The notes under the pieces are model-generated. The model saw only the letters and a list, made by a program, of their open reading frames with translations. It was not told the DNA's origin and ran no database searches. From Lantana camara (taxonomy: Eukaryota; Streptophyta; Magnoliopsida; Lamiales; Verbenaceae): 64,000 nt of DNA. The stretch's first letter is position 1, and each line of letters opens with the position of its first letter. The DNA lies in NCBI GenBank assembly GCA_037501455.1, contig CM074865.1, positions 37,306,501 to 37,370,500 on the forward strand, in the 5' to 3' direction. The position numbers and the translations under genes are program-made. Positions 23,475-35,538 of the stretch are shown here, piece after piece.

Positions 23475-26083
23475 TGTAGCACCCCTTACACGTGGAGGTG
23501 CCATACCCACGCACTATACGAAATGGCCAATCCATAAATAAACTAACCTATAGCGAACGAGTGACAATGTAATAAAATGATAAGCTAGGTGGGATAACTC
23601 AACATGCGACATAATAAAGTGGAAGCATAACTCATACAATATCAATTACCTACTCCGGAAAATATATTATAACTTGATATATCAATACATTATCATCTTC
23701 AAAGATAAATCAACAACAATACAAATAACCTTAAGCATAATTCTCTTTAAAAATAAATAAACAATTGAATAAAATGCACCGTGCATGACTCGACTACCAG
23801 GACTGGACTCGACTCACTTCCCGCCTAGCGTGCACCTGCAATACCTGAAAGGTGGAGGCATCAGTCTGTGAAGACTGAGTGAGGGGTTTAAATACATATT
23901 AGCACAGATAACATGCAAGTTATATCCTCAGGTAAAGATTTATAAAAATAATATATATATAAGTTCAAGAATAAAGTATCCTTCGCCCGAGAATACAACT
24001 ACCAATATTAAATACTTTCGTTCCTTTTTCATTCAATCAATACATGGCCCCGACAAGTGAGGGCGGTCTCCAACCTTACTCCAGATGTACATGAACATGC
24101 TTGCTTGTTTATTAATCAATAGGTGATCATGCAATTCAATTATCGTGCAATCGTGCGATAGTGTAATCATATAACATGTTCATGGAATGGAAATCATGCA
24201 ATAACCCGAGGACAATCCGCGGTGCCAGACCCGTCCCCAGTCTCCTTCTTCCTCCGGTTGATGATGGGATTGCAAGCCCCATCATCCATGTTTGGTGAGC
24301 AAAGGGTACATGAATCCCTAAGCCCGGAGCTCCTTCCTCCACTAACCTCCTAGCGGATCCAGGGGTGACCCCAAACATGATGAGGATAGCGCAAGAGTTA
24401 CCCGTCAGCCCTTGCTTTCCCGGTTGGCTCTAGTCACTACCCTCGGGCCCAACGTGAACGGTCATGCTACTCGCCTAAACATGCATGAAACATGGCTTGC
24501 TTGCTTGCTTGCTTTCACGAACATGACTTGAAATGATAAGTGATTCATGGAAATTATAGATATAATTACCTTTGGCCGAAAGATCACGTAAAGGTTATAC
24601 GGTTCTATATAACTAACAATTAAACCTCACCTGACAGGCGACCCGACAACTCGTGGACATGTGAACGTGCTCATGCTCGACCATCTCCTCCCTGGAGAAT
24701 AACTGAACAAGAAACGGGATAATGTACGTGCATGAGACCACCATTCGTGAATATTACTCCATATAAGACGCAAGGCATGATCATGTATGAGACATCGTGC
24801 AATAAACTATGTAGCATGCAATTATCAGGTTTTGGCATGTAATTGATCATATAATCACAAATTGGGGTCAAAGAAGTCGTCTGATCGAGGGGCTAAAAAT
24901 GTAGTTTTATGCAGAAACTTTCTGCACTTTCAGAGGGCTGGGAACGGCCGTTCCAGGCTTTAGTTCAAAGAGGGAATGGCCGTTCCCGGCTGTCGGGCTC
25001 CCCGAAGATGGGAACGGCCGTTCCGGCTTGCAAGCCAAAATGGGAACGGTCGTTCCCGTCCTCGACGCCATGCACATTAATCAAATCAATGGGAACGGCC
25101 GTTCCCCAATTACAAAGGGAACGGGAAGGGCCGTTCCCGTTACGCAGGAAGAACAGAGCAGAAGAACAGGGGAGGCACGAAATACATCTTCAAAGCATCA
25201 AATCTCTTATAATTCAATCTCTAATTGCATAACTCCATGAACTAAACATATATACATGCTTTTGGTACAATAAAACTCAATATAAACGCACAACTCATGC
25301 TTCCATCATCATGATTCCCAACTTTGGCTTACACATGAACTCATCCTAATTCTCAAGAATTACACATGAAATTCAAGCTTTAAGCATGTAATCATACTTC
25401 TAGCACCAACACCTCAATTATCAAGCTCAAATCATGAACCCTAGCTTCATGCATAATTATCAAGAAATCATATATATAACCATCTCTACCTTGAATGAAA
25501 GAAGAAGAAGAAAAGATAGAGATGTGATGAAGATGATAGCTCAAGACTTCCAATTCCTCAAAGATTTTGGCAATAAATGATGAAATCCCTCCTTCTCTTG
25601 GTTGAGGTTTGGATCGGTAGAGCAAGGGAGCAAATATGGGATGTTTGGCATGAAATGAAAAATGATGATTGAGGAAGAGATGTGTATATCGATATATTTG
25701 GGAAAAATGTATAATATTTGCAATTAAATCCCTCAATTGTATAAGTTATGCAATTGGGTTTGTCAAGTTGGGAAAATGATCAATTTAGTCCAAGAAAGAA
25801 TCTTGCAATTTAGTCCCTTAACTTAAAAAAATGATCAATTAAGGACAATTAAGCAATTAATACAACTCGGGCAATTAATTCAAGTAACGATCACCTATAC
25901 CCACGTAATAACTCTCAAGTGGACAAGTATTTCATATAATTTCACGTAGCATGTTGAAATACAATTTATAGAAATTAATATAACATGTATAAATTGAATA
26001 ACGAAAATGAATAAAATAGATCCTAACGCTCGGAACTCACACGTGTCGAGCGTACCTGACTGTCTGAAATTCGGGGCGTTATA
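23475..26083 (-). repeat. LARD1 5' LTR (right copy)
   Basis: About 2.61 kb, TGTAGCACCCC to GGGGCGTTATA, collinear with 7381-10013 with scattered substitutions and small indels. It carries perfect GGGAACGGCCGTTCCC at 25091-25106 and the CAGTCT/AGACTG stem-loop at 23862-23877. Both copies share the unusual TATA terminus, so that change predates insertion. Confidence 0.9.
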
Positions 26084-26346
26084 TTATGGACTACAAGAAG
26101 CAAGAACGGGATGTCCTTGAAGAGACATTGGTTCTACACCAAAGAGTCGACTGTTCTTACGATAGAAGAATTACCATTTACTTCGGACTTGATGATTTAG
26201 AAGTATCCGGATGAGATTCAAGATCGGGTTGTGGAAAGGACAGAAATCGGAGGAACCAAGTTGGGAGATTAATGAGGTAATGAAGAAGTTGTGTCCGGGT
26301 TTGTTTGAGCGAACCTGGGGACCAGGTTCTCCTAAGGGGGGTAGAT
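26084..26346 (+). pseudogene. Gypsy integrase C-terminal chromodomain fragment, hairpin and PPT of element H
   Basis: Two frames match the end of the intact Tekay polyprotein: KYPDEIQDRVVE (its [11 protein letters not shown]) and KSEEPSWEINEVMKKL (its [16 protein letters not shown]). The chromodomain middle is deleted and a stop and frameshift are present. The hairpin AACCTGG-GGA-CCAGGTT (26312-26328) precedes the PPT CTAAGGGGGGTAGAT. It continues element H from 7380; H thus has gag and chromodomain ends but no pol between. Confidence 0.85.
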
Positions 26347-26447
26347 TGTGATGCCCCGTCCGATAAATTGTACAGGTATGGGTCACGAGAGAGTTTACCT
26401 TATGCACTTATGTGGTTTAATTCCCTTTTTATGTGTTTAATTCCAAC
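26347..26447 (+). repeat. Start of element H 3' LTR, truncated by Tat insertion
   Basis: TGTGATGCCCCGTCCGATAA follows the PPT. After 101 bp it is interrupted by the LTR of the Tat-type element. The first bases resemble the LTR start at 39827 (shared TCCGATAAAT). Confidence 0.8.
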
Positions 26448-27270
26448 TGATGGGGTCAAAATGCGCTCGTCCCACGTTTGGACACGTGGGGACTCGAGAT
26501 AACGACACCTGTTCTCTTGGACTAAAGTAATTATATACGAGCGCCCAAGCCCCTATGAGCGTAAAGGTTCCTCAAAGACACGTGCCGTCTCTGCCCGATG
26601 CCTGCGTGATCAAATAATGCCGCTCCCCAATGAGCGCCCTTCGTAATTACTGGGCTAAGCCCCCGTTTCCCAAGGAAGCTCTCTTCAAGCGTCATTCTCC
26701 CTCAGGGAAGCTTCCACTCCTCTTCGTATGAGCCTTGGCCTTCATCCCCTAGTGGATTCCTTGGTCTCTAAGGCTCTTGGTTGACACGAGCGTGCTCTTA
26801 AGCCCTCGTTACCAACCCCTAAAATAGCTCTCTGACCGTACATGCGCACGCACCTGCTACTGTTGCCAACTCTAACTTCCACCAGCTTTCGCAGAAGATT
26901 CCTCCTAGGTTTCTCTCTTGCAACGCCACGTGTTAGGGAAACATTCGGCCAGGACCATATTGTGCAAATGACCAAAGGGTCCCTGACCCTCAACTATAAA
27001 TATGCGAGTTCATCTTCTCCACTGTAAGCAATCCCCATTACTGCAACTCCATACTTAGCTTATTCTCCCTTTCAGATCTTCATCTGACTTGAGCGTCGGA
27101 GACCCAAACTGGGAATCACCCCCAATTCCCCTAGTTTGGCCTTCTGACTTTGTCTTTGTGTTTGTCCTAGCAGGTAGAACCCCCATCTTTCCCGGTGAAC
27201 ATCAACTGGATTCCTCACCTAAATAAATTCTAAAGTGATTGGACTCTGTACCCCATATTTAGACCCATCA
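26448..27270 (+). repeat. Tat-type element 5' LTR
   Basis: 823 bp with inverted ends TGATGGGGTC and GACCCATCA. GAGCG occurs repeatedly. A TATA box lies at 26995-27003. The 3' end is fixed by the primer site that follows. Confidence 0.85.
26995..27003 (+). promoter_or_regulatory. TATA box of Tat-type LTR
   Basis: TATAAATAT in a C-rich context about 270 bp before the LTR end; the transcript would start near 27030. Confidence 0.65.
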
Positions 27271-27274
27271 TTTT

Positions 27275-27292
27275 TTGCGCCGTTTTTGGGAA
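27275..27292 (+). other. Primer-binding site, tRNA-Asp type, degenerate
   Basis: TTGCGCCGTTTTTGGGAA matches TGGCGCCGTTGCCGGGGA, the site used by Tat and Athila elements, at about 13 of 18 positions and lies 4 bases after the LTR. Confidence 0.75.
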
Positions 27293-27358
27293 ACCAGCTC
27301 TCATCTCATTTTTCTCTTTCTGCTAGTTGAAAAACAAACACCCAGTATCTTCTCAACC

Positions 27359-29292
27359 ATGGTAACTACAAGGTTAGGAGCTGCGGGAGGAGGAGAGGAT
27401 CTTCCCCGTGATGCCAACACCGCCACCGTTTCATCGGCGGTCGCCGGTGGAGCACCGCCCGCCGGGGGCGTACCTCCGCTTACAGAATCAATGGTTCCGC
27501 CACCAGCGTCACCAGCACCACCTGTTTCTAACACCGTTGGAGGTGCCTCCCTCCCCACTCTTCCACAGCCTCCCCAAAATCAATGGATTCATACTCATGC
27601 AAATCCGGGAGGGCAACACTACATGATGTCGCCACCAGGATACGCACTTGCCCCCACTGTTGTGATGCCGCAGATTTAGCCCTACCATGCCGGCCAGATC
27701 CAGCTCCCAGTGGTGATCCCCAGGGAGATCGAAGGGGTGGAGTTACTCCCTTTGACCCCTCAACAGCTAAGGGCTCTTTACGCCTAATGTGAGGTTCAGG
27801 CGGCCCAGGGTGCATGGGAGAAATTTCATTCCATGTATTTTCCCTCTGGGCAAGCCACTCAAGTTGTTCCTCATTTGGGTGGATTGCAGACATACCCGCT
27901 TAGGGAGGCTCAGGCCGCCCTGAGGGCTCAACCACCACCCCCGCCCACTAAAGAGACGCCCAACCAGTGCGAAAACGAGCGTCCCCATGCGGACAGGGGC
28001 AAAGAACCCACAGAAAGAATCAACGTGGAAGATGAAGGAAACTCTCATGCCTCCAAAAGAGCCTCTCGTGCCACAGAGCAGGGGAACAAAGAAGGAGATG
28101 GAAATCCTAACCTCCTCGCAGCTGTGCAAGACCAGCTGCAGGGGATAAAGGATATGGTTGGACAGCTCTCTCGAGCACGGTCTCAGATCTCCCACAGTAG
28201 GGATGAACGAGCCGATGACAGAGACGCTCATCACAAAGATCGTCAGCCACGAGTCCCCCACTGCAAAGAGCAGGAAGAGAACTTCTGCACTTATGAATAT
28301 CATCCATTGGCGAGGGGCTCTCCCTCAATTCCGTCAACTGTTATGATGGAACAACAGATCCAGCGGAACACTTGGATCACTTCTTACATTTAATGCACTT
28401 GTACGAGCATTCGAGCCATTACTGGGCCAAAGTCTTTGTCACTTCTCTAGTGGGAATAGCTCAGGAATGGTATAAGCGGCTACCGCCACGCTCGATACAT
28501 TCATATGCAGAGTTGGCCAACACTTTCTTAAACCACTTCAACTCTTTGAAGCCCCTGCCACCGCGCCCACTGCCCTGTACAATATAGTGCAAGGCAAGAA
28601 TGAATCCCTTCGCTCATTCTTCGCCCGCTTTAACAAGGAGATATTGCAGGTGGAGAGGCCTTCCATGGATTTCTTGATCCCAGTGCTTTTTAAGGCTATG
28701 CATCTCAAGCAATACGTGAGTAAAAAATTCACCGATGCCATTGTGGAGAGAAGGCCAGGAACCCTCATGGCCTTAAGAGAAGTTGCCGAGCCGTTCTTCA
28801 CGCTCGAATATATATATGGGACGAATGGGCCTCGGCATCACAGCCCAGTGAAACACGAGCGTCACCAGGAGTGGGGTCGAGAAGATGTTATCAGGAAGGA
28901 GCGCAAGAAATCGCCCCCACCCCCTCGTCGTTTCGAACGTATCCCACGTACAAGGCCAAATTCAGAAGTTTATAACCTCTCTGACAAGAAGCTCTTTAAA
29001 AGGCCCATGAAGATGAGGGAAACTGAGGCTTTGAGACGCTCAAATAAGTATTGTGCTTTCCATAAGCAAAGGGGGCATGATACAGACGAATGTCGCCAAC
29101 TGGAGGTTGAAATTCAAAGGCTCGTCACTGGGGGGCCACTTGAAGGAATTTGTGAAAATATTGGAGCACTATGACGAGCGTTGTCATGACCGCTCAAGGG
29201 AGAGGAGGAGGAGCCCGTCGCGGTCAAGGAGCCTGCGAGGGAGAGGCCCTACTGAGAGCAGCCATCGGGGCAAGGGAAAGGCCCCAGAATAA
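27359..29292 (+). pseudogene. gag: Tat-type gag, multiply broken
   Basis: It starts MVTTRLGAAGG at 27359, with a Pro/Ala-rich N terminus. In-frame stops fall at 27677 and about 27786, and frameshifts near 28340, 28560 and 29130. Recognisable parts are TDPAEHLDHFL and AQEWYKRLPPRSI (capsid), ESLRSFFARFNKE, and NKYCAFHKQRGHDTDECRQL, the C-X2-H-X4-GH-X4-C knuckle-like motif typical of Tat elements. An Arg/Ser-rich tail (RSRERRRSPSRSRS) ends it. The order is intact despite the breaks. Role in the family: virus-like particle and RNA packaging. Confidence 0.85.
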
Positions 29293-30122
29293 TAGAATAC
29301 CCCTTTTGCAGTCATCAACATGATAACAGGAAGTTCATCACGAGGGGATTCCAATGCTTCCCGACGCCGATATATCCGGACCTACGATCAGTGCCCTCGG
29401 CGCCCAAATCAGTTTATGCCATCCAAACGGCGAAAGATCAGCGCTCGAAAGAGAATGATGTAATAGGATTTGCTGACAGTGATTTGGAACATATTGTAAC
29501 TCCCCATGGGGTTAGTGAAACCTCTGACTGCCCCATGGTGCTTAGTTTGGATGTTCACAATCACATTATGAAGAGGGTGTTAGTGGATAGTGGAAGCTCT
29601 GTTAACGTTCTACCCTACACCATGTTCCAAAAGATGAATGTTGCCAACACCCCGCTCAAACCACTCAACACAGCTCTCATTGACTTTGGGGGTTCTGAGG
29701 TTGTCCCACGAGGGCAAATCCGCTTGGCCACTTCATTTGGCCGAGCCCCGCAGCGCAAAACGTTCATGGTCACATACGCAGTGGTGGAAATTGATATTCC
29801 CTATAACATCATAATCGGGAGACCGGCTCTCGTGGATTTCAAAGCTATTATCTCCACTTACCACCAGAAAATCAAGTTCCCCACCCCCGAGGGCGTTAGA
29901 GAAGTTTTGTGCAATGTACGAGGAGCCTGGGAATGCTACATGCTCTCCCTCAGAAAACCTAAAACTGAGAAAGCATTCCAAATTGGGTCCACCAAGAAAT
30001 CCGTTGATTTTCCCAATTTAGATGAGGATGGTCCCGTGCGCAAAAGGGCCAAGATGAACAAGACAAGACGAAATATCCCAATGCCAAGGGCTCCCTTAAA
30101 AATGCTCCACCAGGGGCAATAG
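29293..30122 (+). pseudogene. pro: Tat-type protease region
   Basis: INMITGSSSRGDS starts the region near 29318, then a frame from 29391 gives DVHNHIMKRVLVDSGSSVNVLP with the DSG active site, and NIIIGRPALVDFKAI, the second conserved protease strand. The stop at 30120-30122 separates it from RT, where such polyproteins usually continue. This segment is the best preserved of the element and its active-site Asp is present. Confidence 0.82.
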
Positions 30123-31314
30123 AAGAATCCTCCTCTGAGGGGGATGAGCGTGAGGGCAACGAGCCCCCTTAATGATGGACGCTTGACGGGAAAAAAGAGA
30201 GCGCTTGAACTCCCCCGCCTAGAAATGAGGATTGAGCCCTCGGAAAAATTCCTTACTATTGAGCTAGAACCAGGGAACAAAGACAAAACTACTCAGATTG
30301 GGTCGAACCTCTCTGGACCCTCGCAGATCATGATGATAGACTTTCTTAGAGAAAATATTTGATGTCTTTGCATGGAAAGCCTCGGATCTTACTGGGATTG
30401 ACCCGAGCGTCATAGTCCACAGGCTCAATGTGGACCCTTCCTTCAAGCCCATTAAACAGAAAAAGAGATATGTGCATGGTTTTCGGAAGAGAGTTATTAA
30501 GGAAGAAGTTAACAAGCTCCTTGAGGCCCAATATATCGAGCCCATATTATACCCAGAATGGTTATGTAACGTGGTCTTGGTGCCCAAGAGTGCAAATAAA
30601 TGGCGCTTGTGCAATGACCAACTGGTGGACTCAACTACAGGATGTGAACTCATGAGCATGATGGACGCCTTCCACGGGTACTATCAAATCTTTATGGCCC
30701 CAGAAGACCGCCCCAAAACTTCATTTGTTTTTCACTTGGGGGTATATTGCTTCTTAGTCATGCCTTTTGGACTTAAGAACACTGGAGCCACTTATCAACG
30801 CCTCGTCAACAGGATGTTTGAGAGAGAAATTGAAAGATCCATGGAAGTGTGTGTTGATGATATGATTGTCAAGAGCGAGCTTCAGGGCTCACATTTGGAG
30901 GATCTCAAAACGCGCTTTCGCCATTTTACTCCAGTATGGGATGAAATTGAATCCATCGAAATGTACTTTTGGAGTACGAGGGGGAAAATTCTTGGGCTAT
31001 ATGGTCAGCCAGAGGGGAATTGAGGCCAACCCGGAAAAAATCAAGGCTATTTTGGACATTCCATCCCCTCATAATCTCCGGGAAGTGCAGGTGCTGGTAG
31101 GAAAAATCATTTCCTTAAACAGATTTATCTCGCGCTCGGCGGACAAAAAGCTTCCTCTCTTCAAAATTCTACGTAACGCTCGGAATTTCGCTTGGACTAA
31201 GGAGTGTGAGAAGGCATTGCAGGATATGAAGGCTTACCTTTCGAGCGCTCCGCTCCTGACCAAACCCGTTGAGGGTGAGAAGCTATGCATGTACCTCTCC
31301 GTTTCAACCGAGGC
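30123..31314 (+). pseudogene. pol: Tat-type reverse transcriptase with internal deletion
   Basis: 30123-30429 is the broken protease-RT linker. RT motifs follow: HRLNVDPSFKPIKQ, KSANKWRLCND, SMMDAFHGYYQI (first catalytic Asp), FGLKNTGATYQRLVN and VDDMIVKS (catalytic DD). The stretch that normally lies between the KWR-C segment and the QLVDST segment, including the DFT-LNKACPKD box, is absent: WRLCND joins directly to QLVDSTTG, an in-frame loss of about 20 residues. A frameshift near 30925 moves to the frame with [17 protein letters not shown]. RNase H starts ([10 protein letters not shown]) and is cut at 31314 by LARD2. Confidence 0.85.
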
Positions 31315-34300
31315 TGTAACGCCCCGATTTTTCATTTTTACTAATGTAACGTTTGTGTTTACTAAATTGCGCGAATTAATTGTTTTTACGTATTTTCTAT
31401 TTAATTTTATTATAAATTGTTATTATTTTATTTTATTATATTTTAATTTAATTTAATATTATTTTAAAATATTACGTTATTTTAAGTATTTATTTTAATT
31501 TGTTGTTAATTTCATGATTAATGTTAATTAAGTGTTATGCTAATTAATCATACTTTAACCATATTAAATTTTATAATAATCCGTTAAACTTAAATTATGT
31601 TTATAATTTAACTTAATTTATTTAATTAATTTTTTTTTAAGCATGAATTGTATGAATATGTGCATGATTGTGTATTTGTGCATCGTTCTTATATGAAATG
31701 ATATCGAAATATCGTGAAATTGTAGTATGTCGTAAATATGTGTGTTATGAACATGCCTACATGCTCGGTTTATGTTTTCGAACTTGTTTGATATGTTAAC
31801 GAATTTAATTTGAATTGTGGAACCAAATTGGGGGCTAACGAGCAATTAGCGCACCCTTGGTTGCGTACGTGATATCTTGAGCTTAGGAACTCGGATTCGA
31901 GTTCCGTCAACTTTGTTGAACTCGTATCGAAGATTCGAGTTTAATAAACTAATCCATATATTTTTCTGAAATCATGTGAACCTCCGAAATCGAACCGAAA
32001 AACGAAACGGTATCAAAATGACCACCTTTCACGAATATGGCCATAACTTGTTCAAAATTTAACCAAATTAACTATGGTTGGTGGCATTTTAACCCTAATT
32101 CAATCCTATATCTTCCCATAACCACCCCTAACAGATAATATCCTCACAAAAACCAGAAAATTCATCCAAAGCTTCTGCAACCCAGTTTTTCCCGTAACAG
32201 TGCAATCCTTGAGGTTTTGGAGCTCAAATCTCAATCAACTTTCATCCAATCAACAAGGTGAGTTAGGATTATGTTATATATTCTTCTCAGGTCATTTTTA
32301 TCCTTTCATCCCTAATTTTGAGTCAGATTTCATGTGGTTTTAGGGCATTTGAATGAATAGTTAGGTTTTGAGTGTTTTGTTGTTTCCTTGAGTGTCTTTG
32401 ATCTTTGACTTGTTTTGATGTTATATATTTGATTCTTTTACTTCATTTATGGCAGAGTATGCTTGAATTAATTGATGGATAAGGAACGGTTGAGATATCA
32501 TTAATGGAATGGTCATGTATTGAATGAACTCTTAACTGAAATTTCTTTCCTTCACGTACCTAACTGTTGCTAGCTTTTGGGAATTGTTTTGATGTCATAT
32601 GTTGTTCCTTTTTATCTTATATGCAGCTATATTGATGGCTGATTATTCATGTGCAGCCTTGCTCTGTTCCTTTTTGTTTTGTCCCTGTTTTTCCTGCATA
32701 AAAACTGCTGCCTTTTTTCCAGTTTTGTTGCGTGTATTTCTTACTGGCATTGCTGAGTTTTGTTGTCTTTATTTCCTTATGATGTTAGCCTGATTTGGTT
32801 GCAAAGTTTGAGCTTGTTTGGCCTGGTTTAAACTCCCCTTTCTCCTCCCCTCTTTTCGTTATTGTTGCTGTTACTGTCTGGAGCTGTTGTAACACTCTCC
32901 CCGGACGGGGAGAGTTTGTTCTTGGGAAGTACCCGGCCGGGTACTCCTGCTGCAGAAGCTTCTGTACCCCCTACCCGGCCGGGGAGTTTGAAGAAGGTTT
33001 GGCTACCCGGGCGGGTAGCTGCTGCGTGCAGCTTCCGTATTTCTCCTTCTTCTTCTTCCTCTTCTTCTGCTGCTGCTGTTCCTTTCTTCCTTCTTTCTTT
33101 TCTTTCTTCTTTTGCTGCGTTACTGCTTGTTTTCTTCCTTGGGTTGCTGGTGTGTGTTGTGTATTAGGTTGGAGTGTATCCATTGTTGCCTTTTCCTTCC
33201 TTTGCTGCTGTATGTGCATGGTGATATATATATATGTTTGTGGTTGAGTGTTTGTCTGCTGGTATAGATCTGCTGTTGTGTTCTTTAAATGTGCAGAATG
33301 TGTGACCTTTAATCCTATTACATGCACGACTGTTGGTACTTGTTATTGCATGCATGGACCCTTCTCATATAATTATGCATGCATGAGCAATTATGGGTTC
33401 TACGTGTATATATATATTTATGAATTAAATGCAAGCATGTTATATATATATTTAGATATATTTACATGCATGTAAGTACGTATATATATATATATATATA
33501 TATATGTTAAATGTAATTATGCATGCATATTAATCTAGGTGCATATATATATATTATATATATATGTTTATTATATATTTGTTATATATTTATTATGTAT
33601 TTATTATTTATTTTAAGTATGAATTGATTTATTTTTATTATAGGATTTAATTGATTTCTATTTCACGTATTTCATTTACCGAGTGTGCCTGAACGTTTTA
33701 TTTATCTAATTTCTAATTGTAAACGTGGAATAGTATGTGTTATGATTATTAAATGAATTCTTAGATTAAATTGATATGAATTGTGAATTTATGAATTTGA
33801 ATGAAATGAATGAATGAGTGGCTCATCTTTATGTCTTAAAATTTCTTAATAGTGCACATGAACATTTTCATGGCATAATATCACCTTTTACGCATTCACA
33901 TCATGATCATACAGTGTCGTGAGTCATATATGGTTCATTTGGAGTCTTAAGTCTCACGAACACGTCACGTTGTCTTGTGTACAGTTTGTCTCCAGGGTGG
34001 AGAAATCTTGATCAACTAAGCACTCGGTACTCGTATCCTTGCGTCGACTTGTTCCAGGTGAGGGTGTTTTCGTTCTAGTTATGTATAAAACCCTATAACC
34101 CTTATGTGACAAGTTTTGGCCTAAAACCTTATGTATATATATGTAATCTTTACAAAGTGGAGTCATTGAGTAAATTCTTCTGAAATTATACGTTTGGGCG
34201 TATATAAGCTTAAAAATGGTTTTGCAACGAGGCTATGCTCCAAACCGTGTGTCTTCATGCTAGCTACGGATTAGGATGACACGGAGAGGTACATGTATAG

Positions 34301-35518
34301 CATATGCCGAGTTGCACGGTAAGGTATGTTTTCTTATAGTTTGTATCCTAAGTATGAAGCAAATGTTTTGGCGAGATTATGTATGTATGTTATGTTCACC
34401 GGCCCAGGAATTTAGTACATGTGGCTATCCGGGGAGGCATGGGCCGACGGTGATCCCATGTGCTAATTCCACTATGTTACGGCGATACCGGCCCTCGCTA
34501 GGAGGTTTAGCGGGGAATGGGAGCTGAGTGCCCTTGGGGGAGTCATGAAACCCCATTGGCCTATCTATGAGGTGGCCGGGTCTTGCTAACCCGTCCACCA
34601 CCCTGAGGAAGAAGGTTGGAACTTATTTTATGATTATGTTTATGTTATGATATGATTGTTATTCACCGTGCGGGAAGGCCGGGACACGGATTGCCCAAAC
34701 GACTATGTCTTATGATATGATATATGATCTGCGTGTATTATGATATATTGCATGATCACCTATTTAAAGTATTAATGATATGTGTCGTACACAGCCGGAG
34801 TTTGGTTGGAGATGATGCACGCTCACTCACCGAGCCCTTATGTTTATGTATGAATTATGAACTTAATGAATTAATATGATTAGTCGTAAAATCCGAGTAT
34901 TGCTTGGTTATTCTCTTGCCCTTTTGAGAACATATTTTAAATAAAACCTTGCTCGGGATTTACGACTTGCATGTGCATGTTTTTATATATACGTATATCG
35001 CTCCGGCTCACTCAGTCTTCTAGAGACTGGCCCTCTCCCTCTCCAACCGTTTAGTGCGCAGGTTTGGCTTCAGAGTTTCGAGCTAGGCGGAAGTGTATGG
35101 AGTCTTTGAGTTGGTCAAGTTAAGTTAGGAGAGTCTCTGCACTCGCATTTGTACTTAAATCCTGCATGATTCGATTCTGTAATATTATGAACTTGAATCT
35201 TTAGGTAATTGTTATTGAATTGCCTTGTCGGCCTTTGTTATGAATTAAAAGAGGCCTGAGGAGCCCAAGTCTGCCTGTGGTTCGAGTGTTTAATTTCTGC
35301 AGGCCTGTGGCTAATGCATGTGTTTGGTTTTAGTTCTCTGTTACTTTATGTCTTGTTGATTAGTTATATTTGCAGGGTCTAAGTTCAGCCTAGCTTAGGA
35401 GGGTCTTTCTGTTTGTCTCCCGTTCGCTATAGTTTCATACGTGTTCGGATTTACCATTTCGTTACTCGTGTTGAGCTATAGTGCGGGGAATGTGGTGCCT
35501 CACGTGCGGGGTGCTACA
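31315..35518 (+). repeat. LARD2 5' LTR
   Basis: 4204 bp, TGTAACGCCCC to GGGGTGCTACA, followed by the PBS. It contains a strong splice-donor match AAG/GTGAGT (GT begins at 32258), palindromes at 32894-32915, 32928-32945, 32953-32964, 32974-32983 and 33002-33019, TA-rich microsatellites (about 33479-33505), a stem-loop CAGTCT/AGACTG (35013-35029) and acceptor-like TGCGCAG/GTTTGG (AG at 35060-35061). The Cys/Phe-rich frame at 32795-33247 is a translation of low-complexity and palindromic DNA, not a gene. Confidence 0.9.
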
Positions 35519-35526
35519 TCTTTAAG

Positions 35527-35538
35527 TGGTATCAGAGC
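35527..35538 (+). other. LARD2 primer-binding site (initiator tRNA-Met type)
   Basis: TGGTATCAGAGC, perfect, lies 8 bases after the LTR end, the same spacing as in the intact Tekay. Confidence 0.92.

Larger units (their letters stand above)
7381..26083 (-). mobile_element. LARD1: large non-coding LTR element, split by a Tekay insertion
   Basis: Two similar LTRs (7381-10013 and 23475-26083) flank 1.9 + 1.5 kb of non-coding DNA once the nested Tekay is removed. Target duplication TTACG (7376-7380) and TTATG (26084-26088) differ by one transition. The PBS (23456-23467) and PPT side (10014-10030) place the element on the minus strand. No gag, RT or integrase motif is visible, so it fits the large retrotransposon derivative (LARD) class and would need proteins supplied by autonomous elements. 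LTR ends and internal motifs tie it to the Tekay-type group and to LARD2. Confidence 0.88.
26448..31314 (+). mobile_element. Decayed Tat-lineage Ty3/gypsy element, 3' part cut by LARD2
   Basis: An 823-bp 5' LTR, a tRNA-Asp-type primer site, Gag with the Tat-type H-X-C knuckle region, protease and RT are present in order. The element stops at 31314 in early RNase H, where LARD2 inserted. The other half is not in the window. Several stops, frameshifts and an RT deletion show it is dead. It inserted into the LTR stub of H at 26448. Confidence 0.88.

Noticed and set aside
32795..33247. 150-codon Cys/Phe-rich frame in the LARD2 LTR
   Set aside because: Low-complexity CTT/CTG repeats and palindromes explain it; no domain, and it lies inside a non-coding LTR.
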